A stretch of DNA of 18,121 bases, from positions 1 through 18,121 of the forward strand of contig CAYJHI010000024.1 of NCBI GenBank assembly GCA_964370085.1. The letters run 5' to 3'. Made by a program: the position numbers and the translations under genes. The DNA comes from CARZYU01 sp964370085 (lineage in GTDB: Bacteria > Bacillota_I > Bacilli_A > RF39 > UBA660). The notes beneath the pieces were generated by a model. That model was not told the origin of the DNA. It searched no databases and worked only from the letters and a program-made list of their open reading frames with translations. Below are positions 1 through 7,199 of this stretch, piece after piece (positions within the stretch are counted from its first letter, which is position 1; each line of letters opens with the position of its first letter).

Positions 1-4
1 TTTT

Positions 5-33
5 TTGTATGTAATTATGTATTAGTGTAATAC
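5..33 (+). promoter_or_regulatory. Possible promoter with inverted repeat
   Basis: TTGTAT (5-10) and TAATAC (28-33) are 17 bp apart, ahead of the radical SAM gene at 50. An inverted repeat, ATTAGT (21-26) and ACTAAT (32-37), overlaps the -10 and could be an operator. The match is weak and the background is AT-rich. Confidence 0.3.
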
Positions 34-49
34 TAATAATGGTGATTAT

Positions 50-1048
50 ATGTTTAAACCGAGTAAAATATATTATGAAGAAAATATTAATAATTATGAA
101 CTTGGCAAATATTTATTAAATAAATATTTAGATGTTTCTAAAGAGATAATAGTTAATCATAATAATATTGAACTTTTAAGAAAAAAATCTAATAAAGATT
201 TTATTAAGATGAAGGGCTATTTAATTATAGGTATTAGAAAAACACATAAATTTGTTCCTAACCATAAAATTTCTGATTATCTAGTACCTTATACTTCTTC
301 TGGTTGTAGTGCTTTTTGTTTATATTGTTATTTAGTTTGTAATTATAATAAATGTTCTTATTTGAGGTTGTTTGTTAATAGAGAAGAGATGTTTAAAAGA
401 ATAATTAAGGTTGCTAATAAGAGTGATAAATTACTTACTTTTGAAATTGGTAGTAATAGTGATTTAGTGTTAGAAAATATAATTACTGGTAATTTAGAAT
501 GGACGATAGAAAGATTTGGTAAAGTGGGAAGAGGTTTTATTACTTTTCCAACTAAATTTGATATGATTGATTGTTTACTTAACTTAAAACATAATAATAA
601 AACGATCATTAGAATGAGTGTTAATCCTAGTGATATTATTAATAAAATAGAATTTGGTACTTCTTCATTAGAGGGTAGAATTTTAGCTATTAATAAGTTA
701 GTTGATGCTGGTTATAAAGTTGGTATTATAGTGGCTCCTATTATATTAATTAGTAATTGGAAAAATATGTATAAAGAGTTATTTGAATATTTGAATAACA
801 ATCTTTCTGATGCTGTTAAGAAGCAAGTTTTTTTTGAATTCATTTTTATGACTTATAGTTATGTACATAGGGTTATTAATGAGGAAGCCTTACCTAATGC
901 AATTAATCTTTATGATAAAGAGATAATGACTGGTAGAGGAAGAGGTAAATATATGTATAAAGATAGTGTTAGAGAGAAGGCTAAAGAATATTTGTTAAAT
1001 GAATATAGTAAGTATTTTGATCAAGAAAAAATTATATATATAGTATAA
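50..1048 (+). CDS. Spore photoproduct lyase-like radical SAM protein (SplB family)
   Basis: This is a radical SAM enzyme resembling spore photoproduct lyase, which repairs thymine dimers with a 4Fe-4S cluster and SAM. Visible features are the CxxxCxxC cluster motif (Cys86, Cys90, Cys93) followed by YLV, a downstream motif EFGTSSLEGR typical of the family, and the conserved segment GYKVGIIVAP. The length of 332 aa is close to the usual ~340. In SplB the hydrogen-donating Cys lies in a motif recalled as CTSD; here the aligned stretch is FEIGSNSD, which puts Ser135 in its place. Two extra Cys (97 and 102) lie just after the cluster. The start has a GGTG site at 41-44. No sporulation gene is nearby. 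It is either a divergent lyase or a family member with another substrate. Family assignment is firm; catalysis on spore photoproduct is doubtful. Confidence 0.8.
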   Translation: MFKPSKIYYEENINNYELGKYLLNKYLDVSKEIIVNHNNIELLRKKSNKDFIKMKGYLIIGIRKTHKFVPNHKISDYLVPYTSSGCSAFCLYCYLVCNYNKCSYLRLFVNREEMFKRIIKVANKSDKLLTFEIGSNSDLVLENIITGNLEWTIERFGKVGRGFITFPTKFDMIDCLLNLKHNNKTIIRMSVNPSDIINKIEFGTSSLEGRILAINKLVDAGYKVGIIVAPIILISNWKNMYKELFEYLNNNLSDAVKKQVFFEFIFMTYSYVHRVINEEALPNAINLYDKEIMTGRGRGKYMYKDSVREKAKEYLLNEYSKYFDQEKIIYIV

Positions 1049-1050
1049 AA

Positions 1051-1072
1051 AAACATCTCTTTAGAGGTGTTT
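1051..1072. terminator. Bidirectional terminator between convergent genes
   Basis: A stem of 10 bp (1051-1060 with 1063-1072, AAACATCTCT paired to AGAGGTGTTT with one G-U) is flanked by an A-run on the left and a T-run on the right. It can end both the SplB-like gene and the minus-strand acetyltransferase, whose stop codon lies at 1072-1074. Confidence 0.8.
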
Positions 1073-1626
1073 TAAATTGCTTTAATTACTTTGCATGGGT
1101 TTCCTACTGCTATACTATTACTAGGAATATCTTTATTGACTAAACTGTTAGCACCTATGACTACATTATCACCTATAGTTACTCCAGGTAATACTGAAAC
1201 ACTTGCACCTAACCAAACGTTATTACCAATAGTAATAGGATGAGCTGTTTCTAAACCTTCATTTCTTTGTTTATAATTAATAGGATGGGTGGCCGTTGTT
1301 AAAACACAATTAGGACCAATGAAAACATCATTACCTATCTTAACTTTATTTCCATCTAATATGATTAGGTTATGATTACAATAAAAATTGTTTCCTATTT
1401 CGATATTATATCCAAAGTCACATTGGAAGGGAGTTGTAAAGACAAAGTTGTCTTTAATATTAGGTATTAATTGTTTTATTACTTGATTTTGTTTATTTGT
1501 TTTTTTAGGATTAATATTATTAAGTTTGAAACATAATTCTTTGGCTATTGTTCTTTCTTTAATTAATTCTTTATCATAATTAGCATTATATAATTGTTCT
1601 TTAATTGCTTTTTCTTTTTCGGTCAT
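1072..1626 (-). CDS. Maltose/galactoside O-acetyltransferase family (LacA/Maa-like)
   Basis: The 184-aa protein has the layout of sugar O-acetyltransferases. A short helical N-terminal domain (about residues 1-55, with the typical LYNANYDKELIKER segment) precedes left-handed beta-helix hexapeptide repeats (about 65-182: IEIGNN, VKIGNDVFIGPN, ITIGNNVWLGA, VTIGDNVVIGA). The probable catalytic His is His114 in TATHP. The C-terminal NPCKVIK motif is also characteristic. It would transfer acetyl from acetyl-CoA to a sugar hydroxyl in the cytoplasm; the acceptor cannot be told from sequence. The start is supported by a GAAAGGA site upstream. It is monocistronic, divergent from the NrtR-like gene and convergent with the SplB-like gene. 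Confidence 0.88.
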   Translation of the reverse strand: MTEKEKAIKEQLYNANYDKELIKERTIAKELCFKLNNINPKKTNKQNQVIKQLIPNIKDNFVFTTPFQCDFGYNIEIGNNFYCNHNLIILDGNKVKIGNDVFIGPNCVLTTATHPINYKQRNEGLETAHPITIGNNVWLGASVSVLPGVTIGDNVVIGANSLVNKDIPSNSIAVGNPCKVIKAI

Positions 1627-1667
1627 AATTTATCCTTTCTAATAATAAAAGTTTATCATAAATATTG

Positions 1668-1696
1668 TTGTTAGTTCAATAGATTCATGATAGAAT
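1668..1696 (+). promoter_or_regulatory. Promoter of the NrtR-like gene
   Basis: TTGTTA (1668-1673), 17 bp, then TAGAAT (1691-1696), 31 bp ahead of the start codon at 1727. Both elements and the spacing are near the sigma-A consensus. Confidence 0.55.
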
Positions 1697-1726
1697 AGGG
1701 GCATATATACATTAGAGGTGATAATG

Positions 1727-2401
1727 ATGGAAGTTAGGAATAAGTTGTATAATGATCAAGGGATACATGTTATTTCTTCTATTTTTACTGTTGAACAGGG
1801 TGTTACTAAAGTTCTTTTAATTAAAAGAGGAAATGAACCTTATAAAAATATGTGGGCTTTAGTAGGTGGTGCTTTATATAATAATGAAGATTTATTAGAA
1901 GGTATGAAAAGGGAAATAAATGAAAAAGTTGGTATTGATAATATAGAATTATATCTTTCTAATGTGTTTGGGGACAAGGATAGATCGCCTGTTATGAGAA
2001 TGGTGGCTACTTCTTATATAGGTGTTATCGATAGTAAAACAGTTTCTCTTTTAAGTGATAATTTGAAAGTAGTGGGTGCTGAGTGGTTTTCTATTGATGA
2101 TATACCTGATTTGGCATATGATCATAATATAATAATAAAAGATTCTTTGGAATTTTTGAAAAAGAAAATTATTAGTAGTGATATATTGAAAACACTATTT
2201 AAAGATGGATTTACATTGCCTGAAATACAAATGACTTATGAAACAATATTAGGTATTACATTAGATAGGAGAAACTTTAGAAAAAAATTACTTAGTATGA
2301 ATTTAATTAAAGATACTAATAGAACAAAAGTTTTTGCTGGTAAGAAACCTGCTAAGATATACAAATTTAAGAAACGAAGTAAAGAAGCAACAATATTTTA
2401 A
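1727..2401 (+). CDS. NrtR-like Nudix domain / winged-helix regulator
   Basis: The N-terminal half is a Nudix fold with box G48-x5-E54-x7-R62-E63-I64-x-E66-K67-x-G69. The second Glu of the usual REUxEE is Lys67. The C-terminal ~75 aa (FTLPEIQMTYETILG, LDRRNFRKKLL, a Lys-rich end) match the winged-helix domain of NrtR, a family of repressors that sense ADP-ribose derivatives and often control NAD metabolism. The altered box suggests ligand binding rather than hydrolysis, although some NrtR proteins keep both. No NAD gene is in the window, so the regulon is unknown. The start at ATG 1727 is chosen because the AGAGGTG site (1714-1720) lies 6 nt before it; an ATG at 1724 and a GTG at 1718 are less well placed. 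Confidence 0.82.
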   Translation: MEVRNKLYNDQGIHVISSIFTVEQGVTKVLLIKRGNEPYKNMWALVGGALYNNEDLLEGMKREINEKVGIDNIELYLSNVFGDKDRSPVMRMVATSYIGVIDSKTVSLLSDNLKVVGAEWFSIDDIPDLAYDHNIIIKDSLEFLKKKIISSDILKTLFKDGFTLPEIQMTYETILGITLDRRNFRKKLLSMNLIKDTNRTKVFAGKKPAKIYKFKKRSKEATIF

Positions 2402-2406
2402 AAAAT

Positions 2407-2490
2407 ATGTTGAATGAAAGTATGGCTGTTAAATTAATTGTGGAATTTACTAATTTAATTGAAGAAGAGATATTTTCTTTGAAAGATTGA
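2407..2490 (+). CDS. Possible 27-aa small ORF
   Basis: An ATG at 2407 opens 27 codons ending in TGA (2488-2490), reading MLNESMAVKLIVEF then TNLIEEEIFSLKD. The product would be a short amphipathic acidic helix. It fills the space between the NrtR-like gene and the next promoter, and its end forms the left arm of the hairpin at 2482. No good ribosome site precedes the first ATG; a weak GAATGAAAG lies before the inner ATG at 2422. It may be chance in AT-rich DNA. Confidence 0.25.
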   Translation: MLNESMAVKLIVEFTNLIEEEIFSLKD

Positions 2491-2504
2491 TTATTCAATC
2501 TTTT
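2482..2504 (+). terminator. Perfect 9-bp hairpin: terminator and/or operator
   Basis: AAAGATTGA (2482-2490) and TCAATCTTT (2495-2503) form a perfect 9-bp stem with loop TTAT. The following T-run is short. The same palindrome sits where the -35 of the next promoter would be, so it could also bind a repressor. Confidence 0.55.
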
Positions 2505-2508
2505 ATTA

Positions 2509-2517
2509 TGGTATAAT
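2509..2517 (+). promoter_or_regulatory. Extended -10 promoter of the flavoprotein operon
   Basis: TGGTATAAT is a perfect extended -10 (TG at 2509-2510, TATAAT at 2512-2517). The only -35-like hexamer, TTGATT (2487-2492), is 19 bp upstream and lies inside the palindrome. The start codon at 2538 follows about 14 nt after the expected transcription start. Confidence 0.6.
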
Positions 2518-2537
2518 ATGAAAAAGAAGGTGTAGTA

Positions 2538-3710
2538 ATGTTAGATGTGATTATTATAGGTGGTGGTCCTGCTGGTTTAATGTGTCTTAATCATTTAGAT
2601 AAGAATTTAAAAGTGTTATTGTTAGAAAAAAATAGTAAAGCTGGTAGAAAATTACTTATTACAGGTGGTGGTAGATGTAATTTAACAAATAATAAAGATA
2701 AGAAAAGTTTTTTAGAGGAAGTATCTTATAATAAAAAATATTTATATAGTACAATTTATAAGTTCGGTCCTGATGAAGTGATGAATTTTTTTGATTTACC
2801 TTTAAAAGAAGAAAAGGATAATCAAATATTTCCAGTTTCTGATAAAGCAGGGGATATTCTTAATTATTTACTTAAAAATGTTAAAGATAAAATAGAATAT
2901 AATAGTGCTGTTAAGTCTGTTAAAAAGATAGATGACTATTATAAGATTGTTTGTGAAAATGCAACTTATTGTAGTAAAAAAGTGGTAATTGCGACAGGAG
3001 GAGCTTCTTTTAGCAATTTAGGTAGTAGTGGAGATCATGTTTTATTTGCTAAAGATTTAGATCAACCGATAGTAAATTTATATCCTGCTGAGAGTAGTAT
3101 TATTTTAGAAGAAATTAATGATTTAGCAGGAACTAGTTTTGATAATGTAGTTGTGTCTATTCCTAAAATTAAAAAAAGTGGTAATTTGTTATTTACTCAT
3201 AGGGGATTAAGTGGTACTGCTATTATGAAAATGAGTGAATTTATTTATTTAAATAAAATTAAAAAGATAATTATTGATTTTATACCAGATATAAGTAATT
3301 TAGAAAATTTATTAGAAAAAAATAGAGATAAACTATTATTAACTTTTTTAAGAGAAATTGTTACTAAAAGATTTGCCAACTATTTAATAAATAAAGCTGG
3401 AATAGATGAAATGCTAAAAATTAAAAGTGTGAATCAAAGAGATATTTTATTAATTATCAAGTTATTAAAAGAACATGAATATACTGTTAAAAAGGTAGAG
3501 GATATAGAAAAAGCATATGTAACAGGTGGTGGCTTTGATCTTAAGGATATTGATACGATGAGTTTTGAGTCTAAGATTAACTCTGGGTGTTACCTTATTG
3601 GGGAAGCTATAGATATCCATGGTCCTATTGGTGGTTATAATCTTACCTTAGCTTTTTCTACTGGTTATAGTGCTGCTATTTCTATTAATGGAGGTATTAA
3701 AAATGAGTAA
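2538..3710 (+). CDS. NAD(P)/FAD-dependent oxidoreductase, HI0933/YhiN/BaiN family
   Basis: The N-terminus has the FAD-binding motif IIGGGPAG (residues 6-13), then the family signature AGRKLLITGGGRCNLTN (35-51). The C-terminus has the second signature TGGGFDLKDID and the FAD-closing stretch LIGEAIDIHGPIGGYNL. At 390 aa it is of normal length. The family includes BaiN, assigned to bile-acid reduction in gut Clostridia, but most members are uncharacterised and orthologues occur in many Bacilli and Proteobacteria, so no substrate is claimed. It is cytoplasmic. The start has AAGAAGG 7 nt upstream. Its stop overlaps the methyltransferase start by 8 nt, so the two genes are probably translationally coupled in one operon. 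Confidence 0.88.
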   Translation: MLDVIIIGGGPAGLMCLNHLDKNLKVLLLEKNSKAGRKLLITGGGRCNLTNNKDKKSFLEEVSYNKKYLYSTIYKFGPDEVMNFFDLPLKEEKDNQIFPVSDKAGDILNYLLKNVKDKIEYNSAVKSVKKIDDYYKIVCENATYCSKKVVIATGGASFSNLGSSGDHVLFAKDLDQPIVNLYPAESSIILEEINDLAGTSFDNVVVSIPKIKKSGNLLFTHRGLSGTAIMKMSEFIYLNKIKKIIIDFIPDISNLENLLEKNRDKLLLTFLREIVTKRFANYLINKAGIDEMLKIKSVNQRDILLIIKLLKEHEYTVKKVEDIEKAYVTGGGFDLKDIDTMSFESKINSGCYLIGEAIDIHGPIGGYNLTLAFSTGYSAAISINGGIKNE

Positions 3711-4320
3711 TAATTTTCAAAGACATTGGGATATGGTGCATAGTAATTATGATATGTCTAATTATGATTTGTGGTTAGATCAATATCTTTCTTCTTTTAA
3801 CCGTGATAGTTTTGTATTAGATTTAGGTTGTGGTCAAGGTAATAATGTTAAGTATCTTATTGAGAGAGGTTTTCAAGTAGTGGCTGCTGATTATTCTGAT
3901 AGAGCTTTAGAAATAACTAAAAGTAATAATCCTACTTCATTAATAGTGAAATGTGATTTAATGGGAGAGTTACCTTTTAGAAATGATTTTGTTTGTAATA
4001 TAGTAGCAGATTTATCTCTTCATTATTTTGATGATGAAATGACTAAGGAAATAATGCTTAAATTAAAGAAGATTATGAAAAAAGAAGCAGTTTTATTAGC
4101 AAGAGTTAATTCTAATAGTGATGTTAACTTTGGTTCTGATAGGGGTGAGTTGTTAGAATCTAATTATTATTTTACTGATGGTTATAATAAAAGATTTTTT
4201 GATGAAGAAGATGTTGTTAAATATTTTTCTTTAATTGGAGATGTTACTTATAAGGAAAATTCAATGAATAGGTATGGTAGGGAAAAGAAACTTTTTGAGG
4301 TAATGTTAAAAAAACAATAG
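3703..4320 (+). CDS. Class I SAM-dependent methyltransferase
   Basis: A Rossmann-type methyltransferase of 205 aa. Motif I is VLDLGCGQG (residues 38-46), the acidic end of strand 2 is Asp63 in AADYS, an Asp at 85 (KCDL) fits the adenine-binding position, and ADLSLHYF (102-109) is motif IV. The N-terminal segment FQRHWDMVHSNYD resembles TehB/UbiE-like small-molecule methyltransferases. The substrate cannot be inferred. The start at 3703 is preferred over an upstream in-frame ATG at 3670, because GGAGGT (3690-3695) is 7 nt before it. This start lies inside the end of the flavoprotein gene, indicating coupling. Confidence 0.85.
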   Translation: MSNNFQRHWDMVHSNYDMSNYDLWLDQYLSSFNRDSFVLDLGCGQGNNVKYLIERGFQVVAADYSDRALEITKSNNPTSLIVKCDLMGELPFRNDFVCNIVADLSLHYFDDEMTKEIMLKLKKIMKKEAVLLARVNSNSDVNFGSDRGELLESNYYFTDGYNKRFFDEEDVVKYFSLIGDVTYKENSMNRYGREKKLFEVMLKKQ

Positions 4321-4336
4321 ACAAGTTGTTTTTTTT
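4308..4336 (+). terminator. AT-only terminator after the methyltransferase gene
   Basis: AAAAAAACAA (4308-4317) can pair with TTGTTTTTTT (4326-4335) around an 8-nt loop, overlapping the stop codon and running into a T-tract. The stem has only one G-C pair, so efficiency is uncertain. Confidence 0.5.
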
Positions 4337-4350
4337 ATGTTATTTTGGTA

Positions 4351-4378
4351 TTGACGTTTTGAAAACTTATTTTAGACA
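4351..4378 (+). promoter_or_regulatory. Candidate promoter of helD
   Basis: TTGACG (4351-4356) is a good -35. The best-placed -10 is TAGACA (4373-4378, 16 bp spacer). A better hexamer, TATAAC (4379-4384), is 22 bp away, which is too far. The -35 is clear and the -10 is not. Confidence 0.35.
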
Positions 4379-4435
4379 TATAACGGCTCAGTTTTTATGA
4401 ATCGATTTTTTTGTTGTATAAAAGGAGGGATAAGA

Positions 4436-6481
4436 ATGGATGTAACAAGAGAAATTTGGCAAAAGGAAGAGAAGCATTTAAATAAAGTAAATGCTTTGGT
4501 AAAAGAAAAGATTGGTGCTTTAGGGCAAGAATTATTTGATCGTGAAGAGAAGATAATGGAATTTAAAGAATTAATGTGGGATTCTAGACATGATATGGAT
4601 CCTGAGGAAATGAAAGCAATGGTAACTAGTTCTGATTTGGAAGTTTCTCTAGCAGAAGGGCGTAGTAAATATTTTCAAAAATTATTTAGGGTGCAAAATA
4701 GTCCTTATTTTGGTTCTTTTGTTTTTAATGATGGTGTAGAAGATGAAATTCATGTTGGTATTACACATGTAGATGAAGATAATCATCATTATGTCTATGA
4801 TTGGAGAGCTCCGATATGTAGTTTGTTTTATGATGCAGAAGTTGGTAAGACTTCTTATAAGGCTCCTAGAGGTATAATAGAAGGAGAACTTACAGATAAG
4901 ATGCAAATTAAAATAGAGGGTGGTAAATTACTTCGTATTTTAAATAGTAAATTGCAAATTGATGATGATGTATTACAAGAGGTGTTGGCGACTGAAGCTA
5001 ATGATAAGATGAAAAATATTGTCAATACTATTCAACAAGAACAAAATCAAGTTATTCGTAATGTGGAAGATAAAACATTAGTAGTACAAGGTATTGCGGG
5101 GAGTGGTAAAACATCTGTAGCGCTTCATCGTATAGCATTTTTACTTTATAAAATAGAAAATCTTAATTCTAATAATGTATTAATATTTTCACCTAATAAG
5201 GTATTTGCAGAATATATTTCTAATGTTTTACCGGAATTAGGAGAAGATAATACATTACAAACTACTTTTGATGGTTTTATGTATGAAAATATTACGGAAT
5301 TTAAAAGTGTTCAATCATTTACTAACTTTATAGAGGAGTATTATCATGATAAAGGTATTAATAAAAAATTAAATGAATATAAACAAAGTGATAAAATTAT
5401 AGATGATCTTAATACTTTTGTTAAAGATTATATCAATAATTTATCTTTTAGAGATGACTATGATCATCCTGATTTCTTTTATAGTAGGGAATCTTTAAAT
5501 AAAATGTTACATGAGAGATATTCTAGTCTATTATTATTTGATCGTATTAGAGAAATGGCTATGAAGTTATGTAATGATCAAAATGGTGGTAAAAAGACTA
5601 ATCTTAAAGTGTATGAGAAGAAACTTAAAGAGTTACTTGGTTTGAAAAAAGATTATAAAGCTTTATTTGTAGAGTTTTTTACGAGTAAGATATTTATTAA
5701 TAGTTATGGTTCTGATATAGATTATTTTGCTATTAAGAAGATGATGAGTGGTAAGGAAATTAGTTATGCTGATGCTTGTATTTTTGTATATTTAAAAGGT
5801 CTGTTAGAAGGCTTTATGTATAAGGGTCTTATTAAAGAAGTTATTATTGATGAAGCTCAAGATTATACGAGACTTCAATATATTATTATAAAAGAAATAT
5901 TTAAAAAAGCAGGTTTAACTATATTAGGTGATGTTAATCAGACAATTAATCCTTATTATAGATATGATAGTTTAAATCAAATAATGGATATTGTAGATGA
6001 AGATGGTAAATATTTAGAACTTTTAAAAACTTATCGTTCTAGTGAAGAGATAATTGCTTATACTAATAATATTCTTGGTTTAGAACATGTTCAAGCGATT
6101 AGGAAAAGTAATAATGTTCCTGTGTTAGAAAGGGATGAAATTAATTTAAAAGATGATTTGATTAAAGATATTTCTTCTTTAAGAGAACATAGTAAGTCGT
6201 TAGCAATCATTACTAAAACAAAAGAAGAAGCCCTTAAATTATATGAGCTTCTTAAAGAGGAATATCCTAAGATTGGACTTATTATGAATGGGGGAGAGAA
6301 GTTTAATAGAGAACTTATTATTGTTCCTAGTTATATTGCTAAGGGGTTAGAGTTTGATAGTGTTATTATTTATACAGATAAAGATAATCATTATACACAT
6401 GAAGAGAGATATCTTTTTTATGTAGCATGTACTAGATGTCAACATCAGTTGATAGTATATAATCAAAATCAAAAGATATAG
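4436..6481 (+). CDS. helD: HelD-like RNA polymerase recycling helicase (UvrD/Rep superfamily 1)
   Basis: HelD is an SF1 ATPase that frees stalled RNA polymerase from nucleic acid. The charged N-terminus (about residues 1-85) fits the coiled-coil arm that enters the secondary channel. YDWRAPICSLFYD (121-133) is a hallmark of this family. Motor motifs follow: Q-motif TIQQEQNQVIRN (198-209), Walker A GIAGSGKTS (219-227), Walker B DEAQD (472-476), the segment AKGLEFDSVI and the C-terminal YVACTR (662-667). It has 681 aa against roughly 770 in B. subtilis, so inserts are reduced. The start at ATG 4436 has AAAGGAGGG 6 nt upstream; the in-frame ATG at 4397 has no site. The gene is monocistronic and its 3' end overlaps the convergent minus-strand gene by 13 bp. 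Confidence 0.9.
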   Translation: MDVTREIWQKEEKHLNKVNALVKEKIGALGQELFDREEKIMEFKELMWDSRHDMDPEEMKAMVTSSDLEVSLAEGRSKYFQKLFRVQNSPYFGSFVFNDGVEDEIHVGITHVDEDNHHYVYDWRAPICSLFYDAEVGKTSYKAPRGIIEGELTDKMQIKIEGGKLLRILNSKLQIDDDVLQEVLATEANDKMKNIVNTIQQEQNQVIRNVEDKTLVVQGIAGSGKTSVALHRIAFLLYKIENLNSNNVLIFSPNKVFAEYISNVLPELGEDNTLQTTFDGFMYENITEFKSVQSFTNFIEEYYHDKGINKKLNEYKQSDKIIDDLNTFVKDYINNLSFRDDYDHPDFFYSRESLNKMLHERYSSLLLFDRIREMAMKLCNDQNGGKKTNLKVYEKKLKELLGLKKDYKALFVEFFTSKIFINSYGSDIDYFAIKKMMSGKEISYADACIFVYLKGLLEGFMYKGLIKEVIIDEAQDYTRLQYIIIKEIFKKAGLTILGDVNQTINPYYRYDSLNQIMDIVDEDGKYLELLKTYRSSEEIIAYTNNILGLEHVQAIRKSNNVPVLERDEINLKDDLIKDISSLREHSKSLAIITKTKEEALKLYELLKEEYPKIGLIMNGGEKFNRELIIVPSYIAKGLEFDSVIIYTDKDNHYTHEERYLFYVACTRCQHQLIVYNQNQKI

Positions 6482-7074
6482 TTTTTAGACATATCTATTT
6501 CATAAGTAAAAAAATCAGTGTTACAAGTGTTAGCAAGATATTCGTCATATGAAGCATTAAAAATGTGGTCATATTCGTTTATTTTTAAATACTTTAATCC
6601 TGGTGTTTTTTTGTCTTTAATGTATTCTAGAAAAGCTTCATGTTGTTCGGTGAAAATATTTTTATATCCACTATAACGATGAATTCCTTTGTTATATTCT
6701 TCAGTGAATTCCATACGATAATAGGTTTTTTCAAAAACTTTGTCTTTGTATGTGATAAAAACATGAAAAGGTAATTTAGCAATTCTTTCGTGATCAAAGC
6801 CAATAAAAATAACTTTGAAATCATATTTGTTATAACCAAGCCAAAATCTAGCAAATTCTATTTTGTCAAAGATAGTAACATAACCATTGTCGGGTATTAA
6901 GTCATAACGAAGAGTTCGGTAGAAAGTTGGGTGTTTGAAAGCTCTTAAGTATTTTTTATGTTCTGGAGTATAAATATCATGGTAAACACGATCAACAATT
7001 CCTTCTTTTAGAACGTTTTCAATATAGTTATATAACTCTTGGGGTGTTTTTAAAGTGTCATAGAAATTTTCCAT
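6469..7074 (-). CDS. Hypothetical protein; possible inactive transglutaminase-like fold
   Basis: A 201-aa cytoplasmic protein without signal or membrane segment, rich in Tyr, Phe and Lys. From memory, its order of motifs resembles a small transglutaminase-like family of Firmicutes: an N-terminal TPQELYNYIE helix, then a segment DNGYVTIFDKIEFARF where that family has GVCWD, then LPFHVFITYKDK with a His at 104, then FE (114-115) and GIHRYSGYKNI (130-140). The catalytic Cys position reads Thr67, so if the match is right the enzyme is dead. The start at ATG 7074 is preferred because GAGGTG (7081-7086, minus strand) is 6 nt before it; a GTG start at 7083 would use that site's own bases. Its last 13 bp overlap the end of helD. 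The fold is inference. Confidence 0.6.
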   Translation of the reverse strand: MENFYDTLKTPQELYNYIENVLKEGIVDRVYHDIYTPEHKKYLRAFKHPTFYRTLRYDLIPDNGYVTIFDKIEFARFWLGYNKYDFKVIFIGFDHERIAKLPFHVFITYKDKVFEKTYYRMEFTEEYNKGIHRYSGYKNIFTEQHEAFLEYIKDKKTPGLKYLKINEYDHIFNASYDEYLANTCNTDFFTYEIDMSKNYIF

Positions 7075-7137
7075 ATAATTCACCTCTTATTTATTAATAT
7101 TAATATATCATAGATATTATTAAAAATATAGTTTCAA

Positions 7138-7166
7138 TTGACTATAAATAAGGAAAGGTGTATGAT
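7138..7166 (+). promoter_or_regulatory. Strong promoter of the Hpt-receiver gene
   Basis: TTGACT (7138-7143), a 17-bp spacer and TATGAT (7161-7166), near consensus. On the opposite strand TTGAAA (7132-7137) could serve a divergent promoter for the gene ending at 7074, with TATGAT (7107-7112) but a long 19-bp spacer. Confidence 0.7.
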
Positions 7167-7199
7167 TAGTGTAGATAAATAATAAAGGATGGTAGAGAT

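Noticed and set aside
358..609. Minus-strand frame inside the SplB-like gene
   Set aside because: Leu/Ser-rich shadow of a recognised coding sequence.
4682..4906. Minus-strand frame inside helD
   Set aside because: Shadow frame opposite conserved HelD motifs; no expression signals.
6627..6854. Second minus-strand frame inside the gene at 6469-7074
   Set aside because: It is in another frame of a longer gene that has its own ribosome site and start.
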